Positions 19,944 to 30,521 of a stretch of 64,000 nt of DNA are shown here, piece by piece. The notes beneath the pieces were generated by a model. It saw only the letters and a program-made list of their open reading frames with translations. It searched no databases and was not told where the DNA came from. Position numbers and translations under genes: made by a program. The DNA is from Eukaryota sp. TZLM1-RC (Eukaryota; Metamonada: BaSk clade), in assembly GCA_040285825.1 (NCBI GenBank), contig JAUPSS010000003.1, positions 1,488,001-1,552,000 on the forward strand, written 5' to 3'. Each line of letters begins with the position of its first letter. Position 1 is the first letter of the stretch.

Positions 19944-22900
19944 ATGAGCTTTCTCTTTCGGAAGAAGGAGAGTACGTCTGTCAGAAATGCAGAACCAGCA
20001 CCTCCGCCAATGCCTCCCCCTGATCAACTTCACCAAATTTTTGATGAACTTTTACAAGACTTAATGGTTACTGGAAGTCAACGTGAGCAAATGCTTGCTA
20101 TGCCAGATAACACAAAATGGACTATCATACTTTCAAACCGTTCTCTTGAAGAGGTGCAAAAGGCTTCTACTCGTTCTGACGATAAACCTGAATTTCTTGC
20201 CTCTGCAATACAACATGACCTTAGTGTAGCCAATGCTCGTACTCTCAGAGTTAAACTTTCAACTGGTCAACAGAAGTGGTTACAGTCTTTTTTGGCCTTC
20301 AATGATGGTCTGAAGGCTATTGTAAAATCCCTTTCTCATGTAAATGAAACCTTGCTTACTTGGTCACACAATCCTGAACTTGATATTTACAAGTATATTG
20401 AAATTCAGTTAGAATTACTCCTCTCTCTCAGAGCTCTAGTCAATGCTGAGTATTCTTCCAAGGCTGTTGTTGCCGACCAATCTGCTGTTTCTTGCACATT
20501 GGCAACTCTTTATTGTCCAAAGTTTTCCAGGGATCTTTCTCAAATCAATTTAGTAGATAAATCCAAAATTACTGCCTTGGAAATTCTATCTGCGGTTTGC
20601 TGTCTTTCTTGCAGTGGTTACCTTTTGGTTTTAGAAGCATGTAACTCTACTGTTTCTCAAAGCAATTCTGATGTGTGTAGCAAATGGAGTTGGGCTGATT
20701 TATGTCCTATATTAACTTATTCATCCATTGATGTACAACTTATGGTCCTCATGTGGATAAATGTGTTGTTTTCTAAAATAGAAGCCCTGCACACGAGACT
20801 GCAGCTTCGCAAAGAAATTCTGGACTCTGGGGTTAGGTCACTGCTAGATCAACTGTCTCAATCTCATTCCAATGAGTTACTTCGCCATTACCAGCACTTT
20901 CTTATGGATCAGACTGAAGACGAAGAAGAGCTGGTGATTGAAAGAGAGACACTGTTACAGGACCGTTTCTCATCAAACTCTTCTGTTGGATGCAACACAG
21001 AATCCGTTATCACAAATGATGCTGATGTTATGGTTGACCTTATGGAGGAACCCAAATCAACTGAACATAACCAACTTTCGATGATTGATGTTGGAATCAA
21101 TGTGGAACTTGTCAGTGAAGCAGTGAGGATCTCAAAGGATAACCCTGTGAGTCTAAGCAAGCCTTCCCTTGGAAGTCAGTCTCCTAAGGAAAAGCCAAAG
21201 AGACAACCTCCTCAAGCGCCGGCAGCACCCCCTCCCCCTCCTCCACTTCCTTCTGAGTCTGCACAGCCGCCCAGTGCACCTCCAGCTCCTCCATTACCTA
21301 CTTCTTCTGGTCCACCACCACCACCTCTGCCAGGATCTGTATCTTCTCCCATCTCAAACTGTCCACCACCTCCTCCTCTACCTGGTTGTAACAATGCACC
21401 ACCACCATCACCCATCCCTGGTTCTTTCGCACCTGCTCCACCTCCGTTGCCTGGAATGACTGCGGTTTCTGATAACAAAGCTCCCCCACCTCCCCCACTT
21501 CCTGGAATGCCTGGACCTCCCGCTCCCCCAATTCCTGGTTCTGGGGCTCCTCCTCCTCCTCCACCACCACCACCACCAGGGATGCCTGGAATGCCTCCCC
21601 CTCCAATAGGAAAGATGCCTGGCATTAAACCTAAGCGCAAAGACCCCAAACCTCCTGTCCCGGTAAAATCTCTACATTGGACGAAGATTCCTGACACCCG
21701 TGTTGGGGCCGACACCATATGGGCACCTTCCAACATCAACGAATCTAATGTTGGCCTGGACAAGAACGATTTGTACAATACATTCTGTATAGAACAAGCT
21801 TCCAAGCCAAGTACGGAAAAGTCAAGCAAACCTGCTGAAACGGCCACTCCTACCACAATTACTCTCTTGGATGGACAGCGATCCAAAACCATGGCTATTG
21901 TGCTTATTACACTTCGCATGGAGTTTTCAGTTTTACGTAAAGCTCTACTTACTCTTGATACTTCTCTCCTCTCTAGCGAACGTGCAAAGGTGATGCTCAC
22001 CGCCGTACCCACTTCTGATGAGTGCGAACTGGTCCGTAATTATGATGGTGATGTGGCAAAGTTGGATACACCAGAGAAGTTTATCTATAATATTATGGAT
22101 ATTCCCCGACTTTCTCAACGTTTAGAGTGTTTTTCATTAAGAAAACGGTTACCTGAAGCTCTGAATAACATTGATTCTCTCAGTATTAAAGTGACCGATT
22201 TTTGTAAGCAACTCTTAAATTCTGAGAAGTTTGCTCTTCTACTTGAAGTAGTTTTAGCTGTGGGGAATACCCTAAATGCAGGGTCGTTCAAAGGGGGAGC
22301 GAGTGCATTCAAATTAGAAAGTTTACCAAAATTAGCTGATACCAGAGGAAAGAATAATGTCACTCTTTTACATTATATAACAAACATTGTTTTAACTAAG
22401 GAACGTTATACTAGCAAATCTGTGGCTTCGTGGGTAGATGATGTTTCTCTTCTTTCTTCTTTTGACAGAGGGTCTATTACAATCATTAAGGGCGATTTGC
22501 AAGAGGCTAAGGTGATGTTCAAGACAGTTGAAACAGAAGCTAATCAAGACTCAGATGTGCAGGATGATCTTTTCCATAAAAAATTGCAACCATTCTACCA
22601 AGAAATGAAAAAACTATTGGAAAAGGTTGAAAATCAAGTTGATGTTGCTGAAAAAGAGGTGAATTATTTAATCAAGTATTTTGGCGAGGATCCATCAAAA
22701 ACTGATTTTGAATCTTTAATTCAGGCAATTTCCCAATTCCAAAAGGTATTTTCTAATGCTGTCAAGGACAACAAAAAGGCTGAAGAAGCTGAAGCTAAAA
22801 AGAAGGCTGCAGAGAATAGTCCAAAATCTGGAAAGAAAACTCCACTTCAACAAGCCCAAGCAAAGCGAATGGTCCCAGCTCCTGGTAATAAGGGTCAGAG

Positions 22901-22994
22901 TCCTTTAATGAGTAATCAGAATGGTCTTTTAGATTCGCTACTGGGAGAATTGAAGTCGGGTCGAGCTTTCGCTAAACGAAAAGTGCTATCCTAA
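19944..22994 (+). CDS. Formin (FH1-FH2 actin nucleator)
   Basis: This encodes 1016 residues. The N-terminal 360 residues look like a GTPase-binding/FH3 regulatory region (DNTKWTIILSNRS; LLSLRALVNAEY; MLMWINVLF-type armadillo helices). Residues about 415-560 are the proline-rich FH1, with many PPPPPLPG blocks. The FH2 domain starts near residue 575 (KSLHWTKIP) and includes the hallmark GNTLNAGSFKGGASAFKLES at about 772. The lasso tryptophan is present. A basic tail follows (AKRMVPAPGNKG, ending KSGRAFAKRKVLS). Formins nucleate and elongate unbranched actin filaments; the FH1 binds profilin-actin and the N-terminal half is held inactive until a Rho GTPase binds. The C-terminal basic tail may serve as the autoregulatory segment, though no clear DAD motif is seen. 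The ATG at 19944 is the first in frame. Confidence 0.95.
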   Translation: MSFLFRKKESTSVRNAEPAPPPMPPPDQLHQIFDELLQDLMVTGSQREQMLAMPDNTKWTIILSNRSLEEVQKASTRSDDKPEFLASAIQHDLSVANARTLRVKLSTGQQKWLQSFLAFNDGLKAIVKSLSHVNETLLTWSHNPELDIYKYIEIQLELLLSLRALVNAEYSSKAVVADQSAVSCTLATLYCPKFSRDLSQINLVDKSKITALEILSAVCCLSCSGYLLVLEACNSTVSQSNSDVCSKWSWADLCPILTYSSIDVQLMVLMWINVLFSKIEALHTRLQLRKEILDSGVRSLLDQLSQSHSNELLRHYQHFLMDQTEDEEELVIERETLLQDRFSSNSSVGCNTESVITNDADVMVDLMEEPKSTEHNQLSMIDVGINVELVSEAVRISKDNPVSLSKPSLGSQSPKEKPKRQPPQAPAAPPPPPPLPSESAQPPSAPPAPPLPTSSGPPPPPLPGSVSSPISNCPPPPPLPGCNNAPPPSPIPGSFAPAPPPLPGMTAVSDNKAPPPPPLPGMPGPPAPPIPGSGAPPPPPPPPPPGMPGMPPPPIGKMPGIKPKRKDPKPPVPVKSLHWTKIPDTRVGADTIWAPSNINESNVGLDKNDLYNTFCIEQASKPSTEKSSKPAETATPTTITLLDGQRSKTMAIVLITLRMEFSVLRKALLTLDTSLLSSERAKVMLTAVPTSDECELVRNYDGDVAKLDTPEKFIYNIMDIPRLSQRLECFSLRKRLPEALNNIDSLSIKVTDFCKQLLNSEKFALLLEVVLAVGNTLNAGSFKGGASAFKLESLPKLADTRGKNNVTLLHYITNIVLTKERYTSKSVASWVDDVSLLSSFDRGSITIIKGDLQEAKVMFKTVETEANQDSDVQDDLFHKKLQPFYQEMKKLLEKVENQVDVAEKEVNYLIKYFGEDPSKTDFESLIQAISQFQKVFSNAVKDNKKAEEAEAKKKAAENSPKSGKKTPLQQAQAKRMVPAPGNKGQSPLMSNQNGLLDSLLGELKSGRAFAKRKVLS

Positions 22995-23296
22995 TTTAAT
23001 TGATTATTTTTTGCTGTGTTTTATTTAGTGTAATAACTGTTTTATTGTTTTCATCAATAACAGCATTGTCGATATTATGTAAATCTCTTTTTTTTGTCAT
23101 AAGCATTGTTTTCAGATTCTAAACCACACTTTCTACATTGTTTTATACTTTTGACTTTGCAAATATTAATTTCTTACTCCATCGGCATACTACTTTGAAC
23201 TGTCTGTATTAACAATGGTAAAAAAGAAGAGAGCGCTGAGTACATGCTATTTGGATAAACAAAATATCCATAGAAAGCCTCAAGACAACCTGTTAA
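22995..23296. other. Formin 3' flank
   Basis: AT-rich 3'-3' spacer between formin and glycerate kinase. The frame opening at 23215 is a shadow of the kinase gene and is not called. Confidence 0.5.
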
Positions 23297-24433
23297 TTAC
23301 AACTTGTTTGTCAAAAGTGAACCTACTTTCAAACAATTACCTATTTGTTGACCAAGTGAAACCAACAAATTTTCAACATTGGTTACCGAGTACTCCAATG
23401 AACACGGTCCTTGTTGTATGGAGAAAAAAGCATCAATATTGGGAACAGAAGCAAAATCTTTGCCTAATGATCCTGCAACAGCAATTACAGGAACATTGCA
23501 TTCCTTGCTACGAGCAGCGATTGCAGCTGGTGCTTTGCCAAAAGAGGTTTGGTAATCAAGACATCCTTCTCCAGTAATGACCAAATCCACTCCATCTAAC
23601 AAGGATTGAAAATTAATAAGATCCAAGACAAAATCAGCACCTGAAACATATTTGGCACCCAGAAGCTTCAGGGCAAAACCCAAGCCACCAGCAGCACCTG
23701 TTCCTTCTTGTTTCGCAATCGAGGGTCCATCAGGGCATAGGTTGCTGAAATGCACAATAGATTCCTCTAGTAATTGTATCTCGGTAACACCTTTCTGTGG
23801 GCCATATACCCTAGTAGCTCCAAACTGTCCATATAAAGGGTTTGTTACATCAGAAGCAACAATGAGCTGAATATTAGCGACTTTGTTTAAAGCACTACTA
23901 ACATCCACTCTATCTATACGGTTAAAATCTTGAGGTTTTACCTGCTCTATGGGTTTGTTATCAATGTCAAAAAATCTGGCGCCCAAGGCTTCCAAAAGAC
24001 CCACACCAGCATCATTGGTGCCGCTTCCACCCAAGGTAATATCAATTCTAGTAGATCCTTGATGAATAGCATAATTGATTACTTCACCCAAACCAAAAGA
24101 CGTCAATTCAACTGGATTCCGATCACACGGAGAAATCGTCGATAGTCCAACTGCTTGAGCACATTCAATAACACAATGACCTTGTTCAACAAACAACACA
24201 TCAGCATTATGCTTAAAGGCACCAGTAGGATGTTGCACAGAGATGGTACTGATATAACTGTTGGGAATAGATGCATGAAGAGTATTGAGAGTACCACAAC
24301 CTCCATCGGCAATGTTCAGAACATTACAAAAGATTGCTTTTGAAGTTTTTTGAAGACCAGTAGCCAGAGCTGATCCTATGGAATAGGAATCGAGACACTC
24401 TTTGAAAGCATCCACTGCAAGAAGAACTTTCAT
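23297..24433 (-). CDS. Glycerate kinase, class I (bacterial GlxK/GarK type)
   Basis: This encodes 378 residues, the usual length for the family. The N-terminus MKVLLAVDAFKECLDSYSIG corresponds to the VxAPDSFKExLSA start of the family. The ADGGCGTL motif follows (typically ADGGEGT). Then come TLGGSGTNDAGVGLLEALGA, GAAGGLGFALKLLGA, DLVITGEGCLDYQTSFGKAP and VPVIAVAGSLG. All are family landmarks. It phosphorylates D-glycerate to 2-phosphoglycerate using ATP, feeding glycolysis. No targeting peptide is visible, so it is probably cytosolic. The family is mainly bacterial, so an old transfer is possible. A 28-base LINE tail lies 25 bases upstream of the start. Confidence 0.93.
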   Translation of the reverse strand: MKVLLAVDAFKECLDSYSIGSALATGLQKTSKAIFCNVLNIADGGCGTLNTLHASIPNSYISTISVQHPTGAFKHNADVLFVEQGHCVIECAQAVGLSTISPCDRNPVELTSFGLGEVINYAIHQGSTRIDITLGGSGTNDAGVGLLEALGARFFDIDNKPIEQVKPQDFNRIDRVDVSSALNKVANIQLIVASDVTNPLYGQFGATRVYGPQKGVTEIQLLEESIVHFSNLCPDGPSIAKQEGTGAAGGLGFALKLLGAKYVSGADFVLDLINFQSLLDGVDLVITGEGCLDYQTSFGKAPAAIAARSKECNVPVIAVAGSLGKDFASVPNIDAFFSIQQGPCSLEYSVTNVENLLVSLGQQIGNCLKVGSLLTNKL

Positions 24434-24458
24434 TTAGTTTTTTGTAGAATGAAAAATT

Positions 24459-24486
24459 TTTTTTACCAAAATTTTAATTTTATTAG
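24459..24486 (-). mobile_element. Micro-insertion: 28-bp LINE 3' tail
   Basis: The plus-strand run TTTTTTTTACCAAAATTTTA continued by ATTTTATTA matches the 3' terminus of the LINE at 30522-31215. GAAAAAT flanks it on both sides (24452-24458 and 24487-24493), as expected for a target duplication. Confidence 0.6.
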
Positions 24487-24493
24487 AAAAATA

Positions 24494-25036
24494 CCAATAT
24501 GGCTTCTATCAAAAGTCAAAGAGCAACTGCTTGAACACTAAATTAACACTATCAACCAACAGTGACACTGATCTCTTTTATTTTCAAAAATATGGTAAGC
24601 TTCTATTGCTGGAAGGCATATCTGCGAGCTGTATGTCAGAATAGCTGTATGGTGTAAAGGGAATCAGGATAAAGAGAATTTTAGTTATCATCGGTTATAG
24701 GAAAGTGAATTGAAAGGTTCAATAAAACCTATAATTCAACCTATCATTAATAACCTTTATCAACCAATGTGGGCCCAGGATAATTTTAAATTGGCACAAG
24801 AACAATCTGGACCTTTATTAGACAAACATCGTTGGGCGATTTGTTGCCTAGAAAGAGATTAAAAATGGTCAATAAATGAAAATGAAAATAAATAAATTTC
24901 AATAAATTTTTTCCGACAATAGACCAACTCAACTTTATTAGTCTATTTTAGTCTATCAAACCGAACCGAAATTCTATTTCAGAACCGAAATTATTACATG
25001 ACATTATTATTCCATGACAAACAGCAGTATAATAAA
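24494..25036. other. Intergenic, nothing recognised
   Basis: AT-rich sequence with no convincing frame or repeat. The 5' end of the deleted Fanzor derivative may begin within it. Confidence 0.4.
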
Positions 25037-25320
25037 AAAATGACTAAGAACAATTAGTTTATCAAGAGAAAAAATACCTCAAAAAATAAATATTCCCCGG
25101 GAAATTGAATACTCATTAGTTGTTTGTGGAATAGAGATCGAAATGCTGAATATGATGGCAATGATGGAAGTACATGTAAAAGGTGGAGACAGGCCGTAAT
25201 ACCGTAATAGAGAAAAGTTGGATTGTGAAGAAGCTGACGATGGAAAGGAATGGCCACACAGGAAAAGAGTGATGGGGTTTAGGACGAGTCCAACAATTGT
25301 TTTAAGGGAACCAACTGCAT
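25037..25320 (+). mobile_element. Internally deleted Fanzor element (MITE-like derivative), copy F6
   Basis: The first part (25043-25116: ACAATTAGTTTATCAAGAG..., ATATTCCCCGGGAAATTGAA) matches the segment interrupted by a LINE in copy F5 (39095-39122 plus 40981-41030). It then jumps directly to the RuvC-III end: TTTGTGGAATAGAGATCG (WNRDR) and ATGGAAGTACATGTAAAAGG (MEVHVKG). About 500 bases of coding sequence present in F5 are missing. It cannot encode a nuclease. Confidence 0.6.
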
Positions 25321-25535
25321 GTATAAGGTAAAATGGAATCAGAGATGAGTAGAAAAACCGGTAGAAAGAGTGCAGGGGGAGTGCTAAAGCTCTGAAAAGA
25401 AGGTAAGTGAGGGAAATAAGAAGCTAGTTTATGAAGTGTGGGGAAAGTGTGGGAACCTCCCAGAACAGGCAACAAGAAGTCGAAAATGGGGTGACAAGTG
25501 TAAAATTTGATAGATGAGCTCTTTATTGTCACTAC

Positions 25536-27300
25536 ATGAGAGACACCCCCTCTGTATCACGTGTATTCACTCGGTCTTGTGCACTTAATTCGCTGCTCAC
25601 CCCTGCAGCGGTGCAACAAATTCGGACTGACCTTCCTTTGGTCACCGAGATTTGTCATGAAGCTTCTTTATTACTTCAATCTTTTCTTCTAAATTTTCCG
25701 TTGGCATCTAGAGCTTTAGTGGAACAGGATGTATGGCATCTTTTTATGACCGTCATCACCACTGGTTTTTTTCCAAAGCCATCCACCTCCAAAGGCTAAC
25801 GCCAATTACACCATATCTTTTACAGTGTATTTTTTTCTGAATGCTCACAAGATAGGTCTCTTGTTTCTTCATGGGAAAATTCTTCACTGCCTTATAGAAA
25901 TTCATTCAATCTGTTTCTCAATGCTTGGCTACAGTCTCAGAAATGTAATTTTATCGATGGAAAAGGGATTCTCCTTACCTTGCTTGTCGGGCTCGTCAAT
26001 TGGCGTCTAAAGATAAGACAAGTTTACCTAAAATTTGTCAATTTCGGACAGAAAACTTAATTCATGCTCATTGTAGAGCTCTAGATAAAACCAGTGTCTG
26101 TGCCAGTTATCTTCTCTCTCTTTTACCAATTGAATCCTTAGCCCAACCCGAAGAAGTAGTTGTTGATTCTGTTCTCGAACCCTACACCAATTTCAATCTG
26201 AATAATTCAAGAGAAAGATTTTTCTATTAAATGCATGTAAGTTTATCTTGAAGCTTCTTCAAAGATCTCCTACCAGTGCTTCCCTACTGTGTTTACGTGA
26301 TAAAATCAACTTTTGATCAAAGGAAATTGGTGAGCTTTTTCTCTTTAATCTTAAAATTTCACAATATTTACTCATTTTCTGTTCTCATATGCAATACTGG
26401 AAGAAAATTAGAATGATACCATTAACTACTCATAAAGGTTCCAAATTTCCTGAGGTGCCTTCACATGTTTTCCACTCTGTGAAAAAATTCCCACTTATTG
26501 AAGGACCATCTTCCAAAACAAAGTTCATCAAAAATACATGTCTGAAACGAAAATTCAATGTTCTTACTAAAAATTTAATATCAACAGAAAAAGTTTGAAA
26601 AATAAATTTAAAACAATTTTATTGAAAACTAATGGTAATAAACTGCTCTTGACCTTTGAAGGCAAAATTAATGACTCAGAAAAGACAGATCAACTGGATG
26701 AACCACCGAAAAAGAAAAGAAGAACAAAAAAAGAAATGAAAAGTGACCCTAATGCCAACAAAACCAGAGAAACACAGTTGAAGGGCACTAAAAAAATGCC
26801 CCGTCGAAGACGCAGACAGCCAGTCGAAATTTTACCTGAAAAGCCCCTTATTGGCGTTGATCTGGGACAATCTAGATTATGTGGTTACTTCTTGAAGAAT
26901 CAATGTGGAGTTATCCCTTGTCCAACTGCAGAAGATACATGACAAAACTTTCACCCAGTAAACACTCTCCCAACGAATATTCCGTTCAAAATTTCAACCA
27001 ATATTTCAACCATTTTAATTTGCTCAGGAGGAAAGTGTTTTTGGAAAGTAATCACCAGAAATGGAAAATAATAAATTTGATAACCGAAGACAAAAAGAGA
27101 GATGGTTCAGTGAGAGTCCCAACAAATTTCAAAGGCTGGCTGGACATCCTGAAAAACTCTATCTTGCTGTGGGTTCTGCTAATTTCCCTTCTCATTGCCG
27201 AAAAGTCAATCGATATGGATCAGCTAGGGCTTTCAGAAAAAATTCTTCAAAAATTATTTTCCCTTTAGGGTCAAAACACCCATGAACAGTAAAACCTAAA
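25536..27300 (+). pseudogene. Fanzor-like nuclease fossil, copy F3, type II
   Basis: Fragments occur in order but in different frames. An N-terminal helical region comes first (LPLVTEICHEASLLLQSFLL, 25536-25799; YLLSLLPIESLAQPEE, near 26110). KGSKFPEVPSHVF follows near 26430. A basic region (PPKKKRRTKKEMK; MPRRRRRQP) comes next. The RuvC-I strand LIGVDLGQSRLCGYF is near 26850. EYSVQNFNQYF and NKFDNRRQKERWF follow, then LAVGSANFPSHCRK near 27170. The last four blocks line up with VAVDPNHSNLCGW, TYSVESFNRYL, NKFDFVIRRQKRF and IIWFGNGGNGPSR of copy F4, so this is the same subfamily. The RuvC-III/zinc-finger end was not found. Frame breaks show it is inactive. Confidence 0.6.
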
Positions 27301-28306
27301 TGTACTACTTGGTGAGTTCAACACAATTCTTCTAATTTGAAGACTTTAAAATTTTATCAGAATAAGCAATAGTCCATTTGTTACCACTACCTCCAACTGT
27401 GGTAACATCAAAAGCAATTTTCAATGATGTTGGAATTGCATCAACAGGAAAAATTTAATTCAAGTTCAAGCTCATATTTTAAAAATTGTTTACTTCATCA
27501 TATCTTTGTATGACTATTGATGAAACTATTCTGCGTGGAAATGAATGATCTAAGCCACATTATATACTTCTGTCAGCTTTCAACTTATTATATTGTTTTC
27601 CATGAAGCAATCTCAACATATTAATAAATTTTGTTGAACTACAACACTTGCTAAAATTAAATTATATTTCTCTTTAAAAAAAGCTGCGTGATATGACGTT
27701 GACATACTTTAATCTTTTCCACCAGTTCAAGTCAAAACCTACACAAGCAGATGATGAAGCCGATAGAGAAAATTTTAAACTGAATACCTTGCATTAACAT
27801 TGGTTAAATCAAGATCACGTACAGTCATTTGTAAAGAAACTGAATCACAAATATGTGCAACTTGACCCAAATGGAAAAACCCCAATTAGCCATAGAAAGT
27901 GGAAATAAATTAAATCAAGATTTGTGACTATTAACTTGACCAAGAATGAAACAACGTTTGTAGCAATGATGTTCACCCACACAACTACTGATCAGGCCTG
28001 TGGGCGCTCAACTTCGGAATGCGATTCGGGGTTTGGGGGGGGGGGTGTTGATTATTCAGTATATTTAATTCTGAATTAGGATTAGAGTTTGTTATTAGCA
28101 GTAATCTATTTCATCTCAGTAATTGATTAGTAGTATTTGCTGTGTAAAACTCAGAGCTAATTAAAGCAGTGTTTAAGTATTCTATTTCCAGAATATTCAC
28201 AATGACAAAAATGTTTATCTCTAAACAAGGTTTCTCAGTACAGTGGGTACGAGAGCAAGAAAAGTCCCTTTTAGCAAGACTTTCAAAATAATGATTGCCA
28301 CCCTAA
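27301..28306. other. Intergenic with a G11 tract, no gene supported
   Basis: The start may hold unrecognised 3' sequence of Fanzor copy F3. A run of eleven G lies at 28035-28045, unusual in this AT-rich DNA. No other signal was seen. Confidence 0.4.
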
Positions 28307-29032
28307 TCACTGATTCCCAAGTGAATTCAAATCTCGCTTTTTTACTACAGCGGGATTCCCAGCCACTAAACAATCTTCTGGAACATCCTCTACAACAACA
28401 CTCCCTGCACCAACCACACTGTTCTTACCAATCGTAACACCTGGCAGAACCACAACTCCTCCCCCTAGCCAACAATTGTCACCGATTGTGATAGGCTTGG
28501 TGTATTCCAAGAAAGAATTTCTTGTCTTGACGTCAAAGGGGTGATTGACAGTGTAGATCTGAACATTTGGACCGAGCATTACATTATTACCAATGGTAAC
28601 TTGACCACAATCTAGGAAAACGCAATTGTAGTTGCAATAAAAGTTATCGCCAATGATGGTGTTAGTACCATAGTCTATTCGAAAAGGAGATTCAATATAA
28701 GGATTAGATCCGATTGAACTAAAAATGGTGGGAATGATTTTGGATCGTTTTGCAATATTTAAGGTGTTGTTCAACCGGTTGGTAAGCTTTCTAGCTCGCG
28801 TTCGTCTATCACATAGTAAAGGAACGAGAGGATTGTATAGGTGACCATTGAGCATCTTTTGTTCTTCTTCTTGATCATTGATGGAATAATCTAAGGACTT
28901 CGGGACTACATCCAATAGCAAGCGAATGAAGCGACCAAGATAATAGAGAATCATTGCGGATGTGATGAGCCATATAAACAATAAGATGTTCTGCACCGTG
29001 AAGAGAGAAGAGTCGATAGTAATGGAAAGCAT
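28307..29032 (-). CDS. Membrane-anchored maltose/galactoside O-acetyltransferase-like protein
   Basis: This encodes 241 residues. Residues about 14-37 are hydrophobic (ILLFIWLITSAMILYYLG), so an N-terminal membrane anchor is likely. The rest is a standard hexapeptide-repeat acetyltransferase of the LacA/Maa type. It has the Mac helix (MLNGHLYNPLVPLL), FRIDYGTNTIIGDNFYCNYN, the catalytic-histidine loop YTVNHPFD, and a C-terminal left-handed helix coil (ITIGDNCWLGGGVVVLPGVT, then GAGSVVVEDVPEDCLVAGNP). Relatives transfer acetyl from acetyl-CoA to sugars. Bacterial members are soluble; the added anchor suggests a role at an internal membrane, which is inference. The ATG at 29032 precedes the hydrophobic segment. 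Confidence 0.9.
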   Translation of the reverse strand: MLSITIDSSLFTVQNILLFIWLITSAMILYYLGRFIRLLLDVVPKSLDYSINDQEEEQKMLNGHLYNPLVPLLCDRRTRARKLTNRLNNTLNIAKRSKIIPTIFSSIGSNPYIESPFRIDYGTNTIIGDNFYCNYNCVFLDCGQVTIGNNVMLGPNVQIYTVNHPFDVKTRNSFLEYTKPITIGDNCWLGGGVVVLPGVTIGKNSVVGAGSVVVEDVPEDCLVAGNPAVVKKRDLNSLGNQ

Positions 29033-30510
29033 CTATTTGTGTTGTATACCAGGAATAAAAATTTAATTATTAAATCCAATACTGCCTTTTGAAAGCTAAA
29101 TTCAAAAATATGGTTCCATTATCCTCCCTCTTCCATGTACAGTTTTCTCTACAACAATGGGACTCAAAAATTTTAAAAATTTAGGTTAGTGATGCCGCAT
29201 TTAGTGCTGTGACAAAATATGATTTTAATCCAATATTTCTTAAAACGAACAATGAATCCGTTGTTCTAAATTCCTAAAGCAACAGCATAAAGTCCCTTAC
29301 GTTCACATATATGCATACACGAATCTATTTACGCATTCACATAAATTATAATAGAACAATAAAGCAACGTCAATACTGTTACTTTCGCTATTTTTGCGAA
29401 TTGCGAAGACAAAATCCTAATGTTGTGCTTCCTTGGTTAATTTTTGAGATGAATATATACTTTTGACGATCAACCAAAGAATTTTCTGCACTGGCGTTGT
29501 TAAGCACAAATTGTCTAATGCAAGCCTATTAATTGATACATTGAATCCCTGACACAACTAAAGTGTGTCCATTATTCATAAACCATTGTGGATTGAACAA
29601 CATTCAAAGAGCAGAGATTTCTTCTTTACTTCCACTGTGATCTATCTTTGTGATGTGAAATTGACATGAATCAGTAATACTTTTGACACTTATACTTATA
29701 ATTATGTGAGAAGTAGCAACTAGTGGATTAATTTTATGTGACCAATTTTACATTTGTCATATATAATGAAAAATTGATAATTTAAATACCAACTCTCACA
29801 CACATCCCTTCTTTGTCCTTTCGCCTTCTCCTTATTTGTAACCTTCAGTAAACCTCACAAAAAGTCTCAATAATCAACTCCATTATTGATGCTTTCTGAG
29901 AAGTATTGGTTGTTGCTTAGTTTTCTATTCTGTATTATCCAACTTCAAAGCAATAGAAATTGTCTTCAAAGTAAGACATTTGTAAAGTTATCTTTTTCAC
30001 CTGAAGGAGGCTTGTTTACAACAGGTAAATGAACACCAAATTTAAAAACTATTGCATACACCACAATGTCAGTGGAAGAATCGAAAGCAAAACATGACAG
30101 TGAAAATAGAATATTGTTTAGAAACATTGCTTCAGTACATCTCAGCTTAAGTAAAAGTCTAAAGTTCAATTAACCAAACAAAACAGCAAAGCTGTAGAAC
30201 AATTCGATGGTGGAAATGTGTTGTACTGTGGACAATTAGTCTAGTACATTTGTATTTATATAATATAGTTCACTAGTGATGGCCTTTATAAGGGCCGGTG
30301 AAATTCTAATAAATATCCTTATTATTTTTTATCATATATGGATAAAGCATCAAATGGTAGGAATTTTGGGCTTTCTTAAACTGTTGTTCGTTATTGAGTG
30401 GTTCATGACCCACACTGTGTATTCAAGAGTAAGATGACACGTTTGACGTTGTTTAATGCATAAAATTTGTTTTGATAATGTCATGTTTGTAAAAACATTG
30501 GGACAAAATG
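29033..30510. other. Longest stretch without a recognised gene
   Basis: About 1.5 kb of AT-rich sequence. One 67-codon minus-strand frame (29966-30169) has no motif. I see no repeat, hairpin of note or LINE/Fanzor similarity. Confidence 0.5.
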
Positions 30511-30521
30511 ATATCTTTTTT

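Noticed and set aside
21212-22012. Glycine-rich frame on the minus strand
   Set aside because: It is the complement of the formin FH1 proline repeats.
23215-23577. Plus-strand frame of 120 codons
   Set aside because: It overlaps the glycerate kinase 3' end on the opposite strand and has no motif.
28035-28045. G11 run as a G-quadruplex or telomeric signal
   Set aside because: Single homopolymer without the repeated spacing of a quadruplex or telomere; may be a sequencing-prone tract.
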